DNA from: Desulfobacterales bacterium
GTDB lineage: Bacteria > Desulfobacterota > Desulfobacteria > Desulfobacterales > SpSt-501
Assembly (NCBI GenBank): GCA_025454275.1
Contig: JALOOS010000005.1
Span: 1-33,192, forward strand
DNA: 33,192 nucleotides
Direction of reading: 5' to 3'
Shown: positions 8,054-16,908 of the stretch, in pieces
Layout: each line of letters opens with the position of its first letter
How positions within the stretch are numbered: position 1 is the stretch's first letter
Notes under the pieces: generated by a model
Database searches by the model: none
What the model saw: the letters and a program-made list of their open reading frames with translations, nothing else
Told to the model about the DNA's origin: nothing
Made by a program: the position numbers and the translations under genes

Positions 8054-10411
8054 TCACTTCTCGAGTGCGATCTTCAGGACATCCGTCATCTTGTCGACGA
8101 AGTGAAAGCGGATCTCCTTCTGCACCTTTTTGGGGATGTCCTCGATGTCCTTCTGGTTCTCCTTGGGCAGGATCACGGTTTTGATGCCCGCCCGGTGGGC
8201 GGCCAGCACTTTTTCCTTGATGCCGCCGACCGGGAGCACCCGGCCGCGCAAGGTGATTTCGCCGGTCATCGCGAGATCCCGGACCACGCGCTGCTTGGTG
8301 AGAAAAGAGACGAGCGCCGTCAGCATCGTGACCCCGGCCGATGGCCCGTCCTTGGGGATGGCCCCGGCGGGGATGTGGATGTGAATGTCGAGGTTTTCGA
8401 AGGTCTCCTCGGAAATTCCCAGCCGCGAGGCCTTGGTGCGGATGAAGCTGAGCGCCGCCTGGGCGGACTCCTTCATCACATCGCCGAGCTGGCCGGTCAG
8501 AATCAGGCGGTCCTTGCCTTTCATGCCGGTGGCTTCCACGAAGAGGATGTCGCCGCCGAACTGAGTCCAGGCGAGCCCGGTCGCCACCCCGGGCGTCGAG
8601 GTGCGGGCCTTGGCCTCGGCGGTGAACTTCACCGGGCCCAGGTATTTGGCGATGGCCTGGGTCTTGATCGTCTCAGAGGTGACGCTCCCCTCGGCGACCC
8701 TGCTCGCCACCCCGCGGCAGATGGTGCCGATCTCCCGTTCCAGGTTGCGCAGACCCGCCTCGCGCGTGTAGCCGGAGATGATGTGCCGCAGGGCGCCGCG
8801 GCTGAAGCGGACCTGTCCGGCTTTCAGCCCGTTCGCCTCCCGCTGGCGGGGGATGAGGTGGCGCTCGGCGATGTGAACCTTCTCGTCCTCGGTGTAGCCC
8901 AGAAGCTGCAGCACCTCCATGCGGTCCCGCAGGGCCGGAGGGACGGTGTCGAGGATGTTGGCCGTGGCGATGAACATCACCTTCGACAGGTCGAAGGGGA
9001 CATCGAGGTAGTGGTCCTGGAAGGAGTGGTTCTGCTCGGGGTCGAGCACCTCCAGCAGGGCCGAGGAGGGGTCGCCGCGGAAGTCGGCGCCCAGCTTGTC
9101 GATTTCATCCAGCATGAAGACCGGGTTGTTGGACTCCGCGCGCCGGATGCCCTGGATGATCCGTCCCGGCAGGGCCCCGACATAGGTGCGCCGGTGGCCG
9201 CGGATTTCGGCCTCGTCGCGCACCCCGCCGAGCGACATGCGGTGGAACTTGCGTCCCAGCGCCCGTGCGATCGACTGGCCGAGGGAGGTCTTGCCGGTGC
9301 CGGGCGGGCCGGCGAAGCAGAGGATCGGCCCCTTGGAGTCCGGCTTGAGCTTGCGCACGGCCAGGTACTCGATGATGCGCCGCTTGGGTTTCTCCAGGCC
9401 GTAGTGGTCGTCGTCGAGCACCTTGCGGGCTTTTCTGATGTCGAGGTTGTCCTCGGTCCCCTGGTGCCAGGGCAGAGCGGTCAGCCAGTCGAGAAAGGTG
9501 GTGGCGACCGTGTACTCCGCCGAGGAGGGATGCATGCGCGCCAGGCGCTCCAGTTCGCGGTCGGCCTCCTTGGCCGCCTCCGGCGGCAGGTTCTTCTCCT
9601 TGACCTTGGCCCGGTACTCTTCGATCTCCACCGAGCCCTCGTCTTTTTCCCCCAGCTCGCTCCGGATCGCCTTGAGCTGCTCGCGCAGGTAGTACTCGCG
9701 CTGCTTTTTGTCCATGTCCTCCTTGACCTGGTCGTGGATCTTCTTGCCGAGCTCAAGGATTTCGAGCTGCTTGTTGAGGATGCGGCTGACGAGCTTCAGG
9801 CGTTCGCCGACCGGCAGGGTTTCGAGCACCTTCTGTTTTTCCTCCATGGAGGCGTTGAGGGAGGAGGCGATCATGTCGGCCAGGGTTCCCGGCTCCTTGA
9901 TCGACTGCGCCATGTACACCACCTCGGCCGGCAGCGTCGGGGAGTGCTGCACCACCCGGGCGAAGAGGTTGACGACGGTGGTCATCAGCGCCTCGATCTC
10001 GGTGTCCCGGGCGGGGTCCTCCTCCAGGTGCTCGACGGCGGCCTGCTGGAAGGGCTTGCCCTCGGCCGGCTGAATCTGCTTGATGCGGAAGCGGCCCAGC
10101 CCCTGCACCAGCAGCTGGGTGCGGTTCTCCGGGGTCTTGGCCATCTTCAGGATCATCGCGCTCGTGCCGATGGCAGCGTAGTGGTCGGCGGGCGGCATGG
10201 CCTCGGGGTTTTCCGCGGAGCGGGCCGGCACCATGCCCAGCATGCGGTCCTTGGACATGGCCTCGTCGATCAGCTGGACCGAGTCCGGGTGCACGACCAT
10301 GAGCGGGAAGACCATTTTCGGGAAGAGCACGTTGTCGGTGATGGGCAGGACGGGCAGGACCCCGGGCATCTTGGCCGCGCCCGGTTGCTCCGGCGCTTTT
10401 TCGTCAGTCAT
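8054..10411 (-). CDS. lon: ATP-dependent Lon protease
   Basis: LON N-domain ([21 protein letters not shown]), Walker [16 protein letters not shown], protease domain [14 protein letters not shown] with PKDGPSAG serine and [12 protein letters not shown] lysine. Confidence 0.96.
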   Translation of the reverse strand: MTDEKAPEQPGAAKMPGVLPVLPITDNVLFPKMVFPLMVVHPDSVQLIDEAMSKDRMLGMVPARSAENPEAMPPADHYAAIGTSAMILKMAKTPENRTQLLVQGLGRFRIKQIQPAEGKPFQQAAVEHLEEDPARDTEIEALMTTVVNLFARVVQHSPTLPAEVVYMAQSIKEPGTLADMIASSLNASMEEKQKVLETLPVGERLKLVSRILNKQLEILELGKKIHDQVKEDMDKKQREYYLREQLKAIRSELGEKDEGSVEIEEYRAKVKEKNLPPEAAKEADRELERLARMHPSSAEYTVATTFLDWLTALPWHQGTEDNLDIRKARKVLDDDHYGLEKPKRRIIEYLAVRKLKPDSKGPILCFAGPPGTGKTSLGQSIARALGRKFHRMSLGGVRDEAEIRGHRRTYVGALPGRIIQGIRRAESNNPVFMLDEIDKLGADFRGDPSSALLEVLDPEQNHSFQDHYLDVPFDLSKVMFIATANILDTVPPALRDRMEVLQLLGYTEDEKVHIAERHLIPRQREANGLKAGQVRFSRGALRHIISGYTREAGLRNLEREIGTICRGVASRVAEGSVTSETIKTQAIAKYLGPVKFTAEAKARTSTPGVATGLAWTQFGGDILFVEATGMKGKDRLILTGQLGDVMKESAQAALSFIRTKASRLGISEETFENLDIHIHIPAGAIPKDGPSAGVTMLTALVSFLTKQRVVRDLAMTGEITLRGRVLPVGGIKEKVLAAHRAGIKTVILPKENQKDIEDIPKKVQKEIRFHFVDKMTDVLKIALEK

Positions 10412-10486
10412 CGTCGTCTCCCTCTTTTGCGGCCGTGACGGCAGCCACCGCGGTCGCCGTGCAGGCGTCAGCGGGCGATTTCACGG

Positions 10487-10933
10487 TTATTCGTCGGCGA
10501 TGGGCACCTTCACTGCCTGATCGGTGGGCCGTTTCACCAGGCGGATTTCCAGGAACCCGTTCTTGGAGGCCGCCGATACCTTGTCCGGGTCGATCGGGCT
10601 CGGCAGGAACAGGATGCGCTCGAAACGGCCGTACTGGATCTCGGCCAGCCGGTAGGTGTTTTCCGGGCCGCAGGCCGGCGCCTGGCGTTGCCCCTGGATG
10701 CGCACCGCCTTGCTGCTGATCTCCACCTCGATGTCCTGCCCGGAGACGCCGCCGACCTCCGCCATGATCACGATCTGCTCCGGCGTTTCGTACATGTCCA
10801 TCGGCGGCCGCCAGGTCCGTTCGGACAGCATGAAGGAGGGGCCCATCGAGCCGAGCATGTCCTCCAGGGTCTTTTCAAAACGGGAGGAGAGCTCATCGAA
10901 GTTGTCTCCGAATCGAATCTTGAAGAATTCCAT
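10487..10933 (-). CDS. Hsp20/alpha-crystallin family small heat-shock protein
   Basis: RPPMDMYETPEQIVIMAEVGGVSGQDIEVEISSKAVRIQGQR...FERILFLPSPIDPDKVSAASKNGFLEIRLVK; SD AAGGAA. Confidence 0.9.
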   Translation of the reverse strand: MEFFKIRFGDNFDELSSRFEKTLEDMLGSMGPSFMLSERTWRPPMDMYETPEQIVIMAEVGGVSGQDIEVEISSKAVRIQGQRQAPACGPENTYRLAEIQYGRFERILFLPSPIDPDKVSAASKNGFLEIRLVKRPTDQAVKVPIADE

Positions 10934-11013
10934 GGCGAGTTCCTTGATCGTTGAGGGTCCTCGGGAAGGATGCGCCGACTGATCCGGTGGAAGTGGTTTT
11001 ACAATCCCGTCTG

Positions 11014-11051
11014 ACGGCCGCGGGTCCCACCGCGGCGGGACCCGCGGCCGT
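11014..11051. terminator. Strong GC hairpin downstream of epmA (perfect 15-bp arms, 8-nt loop); terminator-like or structural, no T-tract
   Basis: ACGGCCGCGGGTCCC-ACCGCGGC-GGGACCCGCGGCCGT. Confidence 0.45.
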
Positions 11052-11157
11052 GATCCGAGGTTATCGAAACGCTTCTAGCACATGTCGGAGGGCAAGTAAA
11101 CCCATGCCGAACGCAGGGGGCGGCCGGGTGGGGAGGAGGTTAGACACCCTCCGGTGC

Positions 11158-12066
11158 TCAGAGCGCCTCCGGCACAAAGGCCACGACCGCGTCGATCGCG
11201 GCCGCATCGCAGAAGAGCATCGCCAGCCGATCGAGGCCGAGTGCGTTTCCGGCGCAGGCGGGCAGGTCGGCCAGTGCCGCAAGGAATCGCTCCGGCAGCG
11301 GGGTCACGGTTTTTCCGGCGGCGCGCTGGCGCTCCTGCTCGGCTTCGAATCGGCGCCGCTGCTCGCGCGGCTCGTTCAGCTCGCTGAAGCCGTTGCAAAG
11401 CTCCAGGCCGCCGATGTAAAGCTCGAAGCGTTCGGCCACCCTTGGATCGCCGGGCTTCAGGCGGGCGAGAGAAGCGTGTTCGGCGGGGTAGTCGACCAGG
11501 AAGGTCGGCCGCTGTCGGCCGAGATGAGGTTCGATCGCAAGCCCCATCCATTCGTCGAAGCGGCCCTGCGCCAGGGCCTCCGCGACCGGAACGGGAGCGA
11601 AGCGGGAGAAGGCTTCGGCCACGCTCAGCCGCTCCCAGGGCAGGGAGAGATCGATCGCAAGCCCCTGGTAGGTGAGCGTTCGGTCCGAGCCCAGCTCGCC
11701 CGCAATGGAGCGCACCAGCGCCTCGCAGTCGCGCATCAGGTCGTTGTAGGAGGCGCCGGCGGCATACCACTCGATCAGGGTCATCTCCGGCAGGTGCCGC
11801 CGCCCCCGCTCCGCCTTGCGGAAACATTTGCTGATCTGGAAGATGCGTTCGCAGCCGGCGGCGAGCAGCCGTTTCATGCAGATTTCGGGCGAGGGCTGCA
11901 GCACCCACCCCTCGGCGGTGATGAACTCGATGTGGGCCTCGGGCAGCGCCGCCGGCAGGCGCAGCGGGGTCTCCACCTCGAGGTAGCCGCCGGAACGGAA
12001 GAAACGGCGGACAGCGTCCACGATTGCGGCGCGTCGCTCCAGATTGCGTTGGTTGGGGTGCGGCAT
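11158..12066 (-). CDS. epmA: EF-P lysine (beta-lysyl) transferase EpmA/GenX, class II LysRS-like
   Basis: NQRNLERRAAIVDAVRRFFRSGGYLEVETPLRLPAALPEAHIEFI...LQPSPEICMKRLLAAGCERIFQISKCFRKAERGRRHLPEMTLIEWY...AGNALGLDRLAMLFC; lacks an anticodon-binding domain. Confidence 0.9.
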   Translation of the reverse strand: MPHPNQRNLERRAAIVDAVRRFFRSGGYLEVETPLRLPAALPEAHIEFITAEGWVLQPSPEICMKRLLAAGCERIFQISKCFRKAERGRRHLPEMTLIEWYAAGASYNDLMRDCEALVRSIAGELGSDRTLTYQGLAIDLSLPWERLSVAEAFSRFAPVPVAEALAQGRFDEWMGLAIEPHLGRQRPTFLVDYPAEHASLARLKPGDPRVAERFELYIGGLELCNGFSELNEPREQRRRFEAEQERQRAAGKTVTPLPERFLAALADLPACAGNALGLDRLAMLFCDAAAIDAVVAFVPEAL

Positions 12067-12263
12067 AATTTAAAATCGGGCAGGCCGGCGCACCCGCCGC
12101 CGGGTCGTTGCAGCCTCGCGCATTTGCTGATATGACCTCTCTACATCATGATATTTCCCGGCGTCAAACGCGCGCCGGCCGAGGCCGCCGGGAGCGGTCA
12201 CGACCCGATCCGCCGGGGCCGCTCAGACGGCCGATCGGATGACGCCGACGAAAGGACATTCAG

Positions 12264-12362
12264 ATGGCCAAATCGCAGGATGTGAAGAAGGACGCCAAGA
12301 AGCAGCCCAAGAAAACGCTCAAGGAGAAGCGCCAGGAGAAGAAGCTGAAGAAAAAGCAGTAG
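12264..12362 (+). CDS. Lysine-rich 32-aa microprotein
   Basis: ATG...TAG encodes MAKSQDVKKDAKKQPKKTLKEKRQEKKLKKKQ (14 Lys of 32); AAAGGA SD-like sequence upstream; not in the supplied ORF track (too short). Confidence 0.65.
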   Translation: MAKSQDVKKDAKKQPKKTLKEKRQEKKLKKKQ

Positions 12363-12364
12363 CC

Positions 12365-12398
12365 ATGTTTCCTGCGCCGCCGGCGGCGCAGGAAACAT
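12365..12398. repeat. 34-nt perfect palindrome between the microprotein and the RRM gene, possible bidirectional terminator
   Basis: ATGTTTCCTGCGCCGCC|GGCGGCGCAGGAAACAT; starts 2 nt after the microprotein stop; no T-tract either side. Confidence 0.6.
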
Positions 12399-12472
12399 TC
12401 ATGTGCACAAAAAGTTCTCGCCGGGCGGGATGGCCTGCGGTCGCATTCCTCTTCCGGGTGAGTCCCTCGGGG

Positions 12473-12808
12473 CTAGTAGCGCCGGCCGCCGCCGGCGCCG
12501 CGCGCGAACCCGGAACCGGGACGGCCGCCGCGGCCGCCGCCGAAGCCGCCCTCCCGCTCTTTGCGCTCCCGGGCCTCGCTGACGGTGATCCGCTTGCCGC
12601 GCAACTCCCCTCCGTTGAACTGCGCGATCGCCTTCTGGGCCTCCTCCTCGCTTTCCATCTCCACGAACCCGAACCCTTTGCTCTGGTTGGAAAACCGGTC
12701 CTTTATGATGGCGACGGAGGCCACTTTGCCCACGGATGAAAAATTGTGGGTCAGGTCCGTTTCCGTGACATCGCTCGCCAGATTGCCGATGTAAAGCCGC
12801 TTGTTCAT
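12473..12808 (-). CDS. RRM-domain RNA-binding protein with Gly/Arg-rich tail
   Basis: MNKRLYIGNLASDVTETDLTHNFSSVGKVASVAIIKDRFSNQSKGFGFVEMESEEEAQKAIAQFNGGELRGKRITVSEAR + GGFGGGRGGRPGSGFARGAGGGRRY; RNP1/RNP2 present. Start moved from 13030 to ATG 12808 with AAAGGA SD. Confidence 0.92.
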   Translation of the reverse strand: MNKRLYIGNLASDVTETDLTHNFSSVGKVASVAIIKDRFSNQSKGFGFVEMESEEEAQKAIAQFNGGELRGKRITVSEARERKEREGGFGGGRGGRPGSGFARGAGGGRRY

Positions 12809-12868
12809 GATCCAGATCCTTTCATTTTCGTAAAGGGTGGGGTGCCGGGCGGCCGCTGATGCGGACAG

Positions 12869-12902
12869 AAAAAAACCACCACACTTTGTATAGTGTGGTG
12901 GT
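12869..12902 (-). terminator. Intrinsic terminator/attenuator in the RRM gene leader
   Basis: Minus strand ACCACCACACT-ATACAA-AGTGTGGTGGT followed by a T7 run; lies 60 nt upstream of the RRM start codon in the same orientation. Confidence 0.7.
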
Positions 12903-12980
12903 CTCATCCGACACTTCAAAATGTTGGTCCACCCCTGTCGGCCGCGGCGGCCATCGATATCGTTCCGCTGGGGCAGTGAT

Positions 12981-13009
12981 AAACTAACCCAAAACAGGTG
13001 GCCGGTCAA
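12981..13009 (-). promoter_or_regulatory. Candidate sigma70 promoter of the RRM gene (TTGACC-N17-TAGTTT)
   Basis: Minus strand TTGACC (13009-13004), N17, TAGTTT (12986-12981). Confidence 0.45.
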
Positions 13010-13041
13010 GGGCATATTTCGCTTCCGCAAACACCGATTGC

Positions 13042-13070
13042 TTGAAACCCGTCCGAAATTTAGATAAATT
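13042..13070 (+). promoter_or_regulatory. Candidate sigma70 promoter of the exporter operon (TTGAAA-N17-TAAATT)
   Basis: Plus strand TTGAAA 13042-13047, N17, TAAATT 13065-13070, just upstream of GTG 13100. Confidence 0.4.
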
Positions 13071-13099
13071 CAACAGATAGGGCCGTAAAAAGGAGGGCC

Positions 13100-14266
13100 G
13101 TGAAAAAGCGCTTGATTCTTGTGGCATTCGTGCTGCTGGTGGCCGCTGTCGGCGCTCTGGTTCTATGGGGCCAACGCGCCCGCCGCGCCGCCGAGCGCTA
13201 TTACTCCGGTACGATCGAGGCGACTCAGGCCCGCCTCTCCTTCCAGGTCAGCGGCCGGGTGCAGGCGGTTCCGGCGGACGAGGGCCGGTGGGTGCAGCCG
13301 GGCGAGGTCATGGCCATCCTTGAACGGGAGGAGTTCGACGCGCAGCTTGAGCAGGCGCGGGCGGCGTTGCGCCGGGCCGAGGAGGCGGTCAAACAGGCCG
13401 AGGTCGCCCTCCAGGTCGGCCGCCGGGTGCTGCCGGCGGAGGTCGAGCGGGCCGAGGCGGCCGTCAAGGCCCTGGAGGCGCAGCGCCTGCAGGCGGAGAA
13501 GGGATTCCGCATCCAGGAGGTCGAGCGCGCGCGGCTGGCGGTCGAAGCCGCCCGGGCGACGCTCGACAATGCCCGCCGGGAAAAGGAGCGCAACGAGGCG
13601 CTCTTCCGGAAGGGGGTCGTGGCCGAACGCACCCGGGACAATGCCGATCTGGCCTTCCAGACCGCGCTCCGGGAACACGGCCGGGCACTGGAGGCCTACC
13701 GGCTGGCCCAGGAAGGCTCACGACCCGAGGAGATCGATACGGCCCGCTCACGGCTCGAGGAGGGGCAGGCCGCCCTGCGGCTGGCCCGGAGCAACCTCCA
13801 GCGGCTGCAAGCCTTCGAGCAGGAAGTGGAGTCCGCCCGCGCCCAGGCGGCCGCCGCGCGCGCCGCGCTCCATCTGGCGGAGATTCAGCGCAACCGCACC
13901 GAGCTCAGGGCGCCCTTTGCCGGCATCGTTCTCAGCCGCAGCCTCGAGCCGGGCGAGGTGGTTTCGCCCGGCCGCGAGGTGCTCTCCATCGCCGATCTGA
14001 GCACGGTGGATCTCAAGATTTTCGTGAGTGAGACCGAGATCGGCCGGGTTGTGCCGGGCCAGGCGGTGGAGGTGCGGATCGATACCTTTCCCGACCGGGT
14101 CTACCCTGGGCATGTGGCCTACATATCTCCCCAGGCCGAGTTCACCCCGCGAATCATCCAGACCCCGCAGGAGCGGGTCAAACTGGTCTACCTGGTGAAG
14201 ATCACGGTCGCCAACCCGAACCTGGAGCTTAAGCCCGGGATGCCCGCCGATGCCTGGTTGCGTTGA
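13100..14266 (+). CDS. HlyD-family membrane fusion/periplasmic adaptor protein (YbhG-like)
   Basis: N-terminal TM, YSGTIEATQARLSFQVSGRVQAVPADEGRWVQPGEVMA, long coiled coil, RAPFAGIVLSRSLEPGEVVSPG; GTG start with AAAGGAGG SD. Confidence 0.9.
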   Translation: MKKRLILVAFVLLVAAVGALVLWGQRARRAAERYYSGTIEATQARLSFQVSGRVQAVPADEGRWVQPGEVMAILEREEFDAQLEQARAALRRAEEAVKQAEVALQVGRRVLPAEVERAEAAVKALEAQRLQAEKGFRIQEVERARLAVEAARATLDNARREKERNEALFRKGVVAERTRDNADLAFQTALREHGRALEAYRLAQEGSRPEEIDTARSRLEEGQAALRLARSNLQRLQAFEQEVESARAQAAAARAALHLAEIQRNRTELRAPFAGIVLSRSLEPGEVVSPGREVLSIADLSTVDLKIFVSETEIGRVVPGQAVEVRIDTFPDRVYPGHVAYISPQAEFTPRIIQTPQERVKLVYLVKITVANPNLELKPGMPADAWLR

Positions 14267-15041
14267 GCCGCCCCGGGACGCCTCCCGCGCGTCCGGAGAC
14301 ATCGCCGTGGAGGGGGTCAGCCGGCGCTTCGGCGCTCTCACGGCCGTCAGCGCGGTCTCCTTCCATGTTCCGCAGGGGGAGCTGGTCGGCCTCGTGGGCT
14401 CCGACGGCGCCGGCAAGACCACGCTCCTGCGGATGATCGCCGCCCTGCTGCCGCCGAGTGCCGGGTCGATCCGGGTGGGCGGCCTCGATACGGTGGCCGC
14501 CCGCACCGGCGTTAAACGGCGGATCGGCTACATGCCCCAGCGCTTCGGCCTCTACGCCGACCTCACGGTGGCCGAAAACCTCGACTTCGTCATGGACGTC
14601 GGCGGTATCTCCGGCGCCGAACGCCGCCGCCGCCGCGAGCGCTATCTTGCCTTTTCGAACCTTTCGCCCTTTGTCGACCGCCGCGCCGGGGATCTCTCCG
14701 GGGGGATGAAACAGAAGCTGGGCCTGGCCTGCGTGCTCGTGCACGAGCCCGCGGTGCTGATTCTGGATGAGCCCACCAGCGGGGTGGACCCGGTCTCGCG
14801 TCAGGAGTTCTGGGAGATTCTCTCCGGCATGAACGCCGCGGGCATGACGATCCTCTTCTCCACGGCCTACCTCGACGAGGGGGAGCGCTGCCGGCGGCTG
14901 CTCGTGATGCACAACGCCCGCATCCTGGCCGACGCGGCGCCCGGGGCGATCCGGGCCGGCTTCAGCTCGCTCGAGGAGGCCATGATCGCGCGGCTGCAGT
15001 CGGCGGACGCGGCCCTGAGCGAGGAGCGCCTTGGGACCTGA
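14250..15041 (+). CDS. ABC transporter ATP-binding protein (YbhF N-half-like)
   Basis: Walker A GSDGAGKTT, LSGGMKQKLGLA, Walker B VLILDEPTSGVDP. Confidence 0.92.
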   Translation: MPGCVEPPRDASRASGDIAVEGVSRRFGALTAVSAVSFHVPQGELVGLVGSDGAGKTTLLRMIAALLPPSAGSIRVGGLDTVAARTGVKRRIGYMPQRFGLYADLTVAENLDFVMDVGGISGAERRRRRERYLAFSNLSPFVDRRAGDLSGGMKQKLGLACVLVHEPAVLILDEPTSGVDPVSRQEFWEILSGMNAAGMTILFSTAYLDEGERCRRLLVMHNARILADAAPGAIRAGFSSLEEAMIARLQSADAALSEERLGT

Positions 15042-15777
15042 TGCCGTCCATGTGACCGATCTCGTCAAGCGCTTCGGCCGGTTCACGGCGGTCGACCGCA
15101 TCAGTTTCTCCGTGCGCCCGGGGGAGATCTTCGGGTTCCTGGGGCCGAACGGCGCCGGCAAATCCACCACCATCCGCATGCTCTGCGGGATCATTGCACC
15201 CACGAGCGGCGCGGGCCGGGTCGCAGGGTGCGATTTGATGGCGGAGCCGGAGCAGGTCAAGCAGCGGATCGGGTACATGTCCCAGAAATTCTCCCTCTAC
15301 CCCGACCTGACCCCGTTCGAGAACATCCGTTTCTATCTCGGGATCTACGCCGTGCCGGAGCCCCAGTGGGCCGAGCGCAGTGCCTGGTGCCTGCAGTTGA
15401 CCCGACTCGAGGCGGTCCGCAGCCGCCTCACCCGGGAGCTTCCCCCCGGCTGGCGCCAGCGCCTGGCGCTCGGCTGCGCGCTGCTCCACCGTCCGCAGCT
15501 GCTCTTTCTGGATGAACCGACCTCGGGGGTCGACCCGGTCACCCGGCGCCGTTTCTGGGACTTCATCCGCGGGCTTGCGGCCGAAGGGGTGACGGTCTTC
15601 GTGACCACCCATTACATGGACGAGGCCCGCCACTGCGACCGCGTGGTGATGATCAATGCCGGCCGGATCGTGGACGGCGGTCCGCCGGCGGAGATCGTCC
15701 GCCGCGCCTGCCCCGATCGGCCGGCGGCCGACCTGAACGACGCCTTCGTGGCCCTGGTGCGGCGGGGTGTCCCATGA
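15031..15777 (+). CDS. ABC transporter ATP-binding protein (YbhF C-half-like)
   Basis: Walker A GPNGAGKSTT, LPPGWRQRLALGCALLHRPQLLFLDEPTSGVDPVTRR. Confidence 0.92.
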   Translation: MGPDAVHVTDLVKRFGRFTAVDRISFSVRPGEIFGFLGPNGAGKSTTIRMLCGIIAPTSGAGRVAGCDLMAEPEQVKQRIGYMSQKFSLYPDLTPFENIRFYLGIYAVPEPQWAERSAWCLQLTRLEAVRSRLTRELPPGWRQRLALGCALLHRPQLLFLDEPTSGVDPVTRRRFWDFIRGLAAEGVTVFVTTHYMDEARHCDRVVMINAGRIVDGGPPAEIVRRACPDRPAADLNDAFVALVRRGVP

Positions 15778-16907
15778 CGGCGCGCACCATAGCGGCCATC
15801 GCCCGCAAGGAGAGCCTGCACCTGATGCGCGACCCCCGCAGCCTGGTGCTGGCCTTTGCCATCCCGGCGCTCCTGATCCTGCTCTTCGGGGCGGCCCTGA
15901 GCCTGGACGTCGAGCACATCGCCACGGCGGTGGTCGACCACGACCGCACCCCCGAGAGCCGGGATTTCATCCGCCGGCTGGATGCCTCCGTCAGCTTCGA
16001 CGTGACGCGCCATGCGGCGAGCGCGGCCGAGCTGACCGACCTCCTCGACCGCAACCGGGTGGTGATGGGGGTCGTGATACCGCCCGGCTGGGCGGCCGCG
16101 CTGCGGGCCGACCGCCCCGCACCGCTGCAGGTGATCATCGACGGCAGCGACCCCAACACCGCCGGCAACACCCGGGCCTTCATCACGGCTTTCATCGCCG
16201 GGCTCAACGAAGGGCAGTTGATCGATTTCCTCAACCGCGGGGGGCTGGAGCCCATCCAGCCGCCGGTGGAGGGCCGCATCCGGGTGTGGTTCAACGAAGA
16301 CCTGCAGAGCCGCAATTTCATCGTGCCCGGGATCATCGCGGTCATCATCATGATCGTGGCGGCGCTGCTCACCTCGCTCGTGATCGCGCGCGAGGTCGAA
16401 ACCGGCACCATGGAGACCCTGCGCACCCTGCCGGTGGGGGCCGCGGAGCTTTTCCTCGGCAAGGCGGGACCCTACTTTCTGATCGCGTTGGCCGATGTCT
16501 TCCTCGCCATCCTGATGGGGCAGCTGCTCTTCGGGGTGGTGATGCGCTCCAGTTTCTGGTTGATGGTGCTCGCCTCGACGGTCTACATCGGGGTGGCCCT
16601 CTGCCTGGGGCTGCTGATCTCGACCGCGATCCCATCCCAGCTCGTGGCGAACCAGGTGGCTGTCCTGACGACCTATCTGCCCTCGCTCCTGCTCTCGGAT
16701 TTCGTCTTCCCCCGGGCGAACATGCCGGTGCCGCTGCAGCTGCTCTCCCAGCTGATGCCGGCCACCTACTACATCGACATCCTGAACGGGCTTTACCTGC
16801 GCAACCTCTCGCTGCCCGATCTCTGGCCGAGCTTTCTCGTGCTCGCCCTGATGCTGGCCGTGCTGGCGGCGGCGGGCATTCTCGCCCTCGCCCGGGAGGG
16901 CCTCTGA
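15774..16907 (+). CDS. ABC-2 type permease (YbhS/YbhR-like)
   Basis: TIAAIARKESLHLMRDPRSLVLAFAIPALLILLFG ... VPGIIAVIIMIVAALLTSLVIAREVETGTMETL. Confidence 0.9.
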   Translation: MTARTIAAIARKESLHLMRDPRSLVLAFAIPALLILLFGAALSLDVEHIATAVVDHDRTPESRDFIRRLDASVSFDVTRHAASAAELTDLLDRNRVVMGVVIPPGWAAALRADRPAPLQVIIDGSDPNTAGNTRAFITAFIAGLNEGQLIDFLNRGGLEPIQPPVEGRIRVWFNEDLQSRNFIVPGIIAVIIMIVAALLTSLVIAREVETGTMETLRTLPVGAAELFLGKAGPYFLIALADVFLAILMGQLLFGVVMRSSFWLMVLASTVYIGVALCLGLLISTAIPSQLVANQVAVLTTYLPSLLLSDFVFPRANMPVPLQLLSQLMPATYYIDILNGLYLRNLSLPDLWPSFLVLALMLAVLAAAGILALAREGL

Positions 16908-16908
16908 C

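Noticed and set aside
8102-10438. 778-aa plus-strand ORF opposite lon
   Set aside because: Antisense shadow of Lon (V/L/H/G/D-rich composition), no recognisable domain.
10411-10487. Hsp20-Lon gene pair as a novel stress operon
   Set aside because: Adjacent small heat-shock protein and Lon genes are an ordinary protein-quality-control arrangement.
15031-15041. Split YbhF into two overlapping ATPase genes as a possible novelty
   Set aside because: Separate ATPase genes are common in related exporters; not unusual on its own.
15421-15450. Degenerate ABC signature (LPPGWRQRLALG) in the second Ybh-type ATPase
   Set aside because: YbhF-type C-terminal ATPases normally show LPxGxxQRLAL here, so it is probably not an inactivating change.
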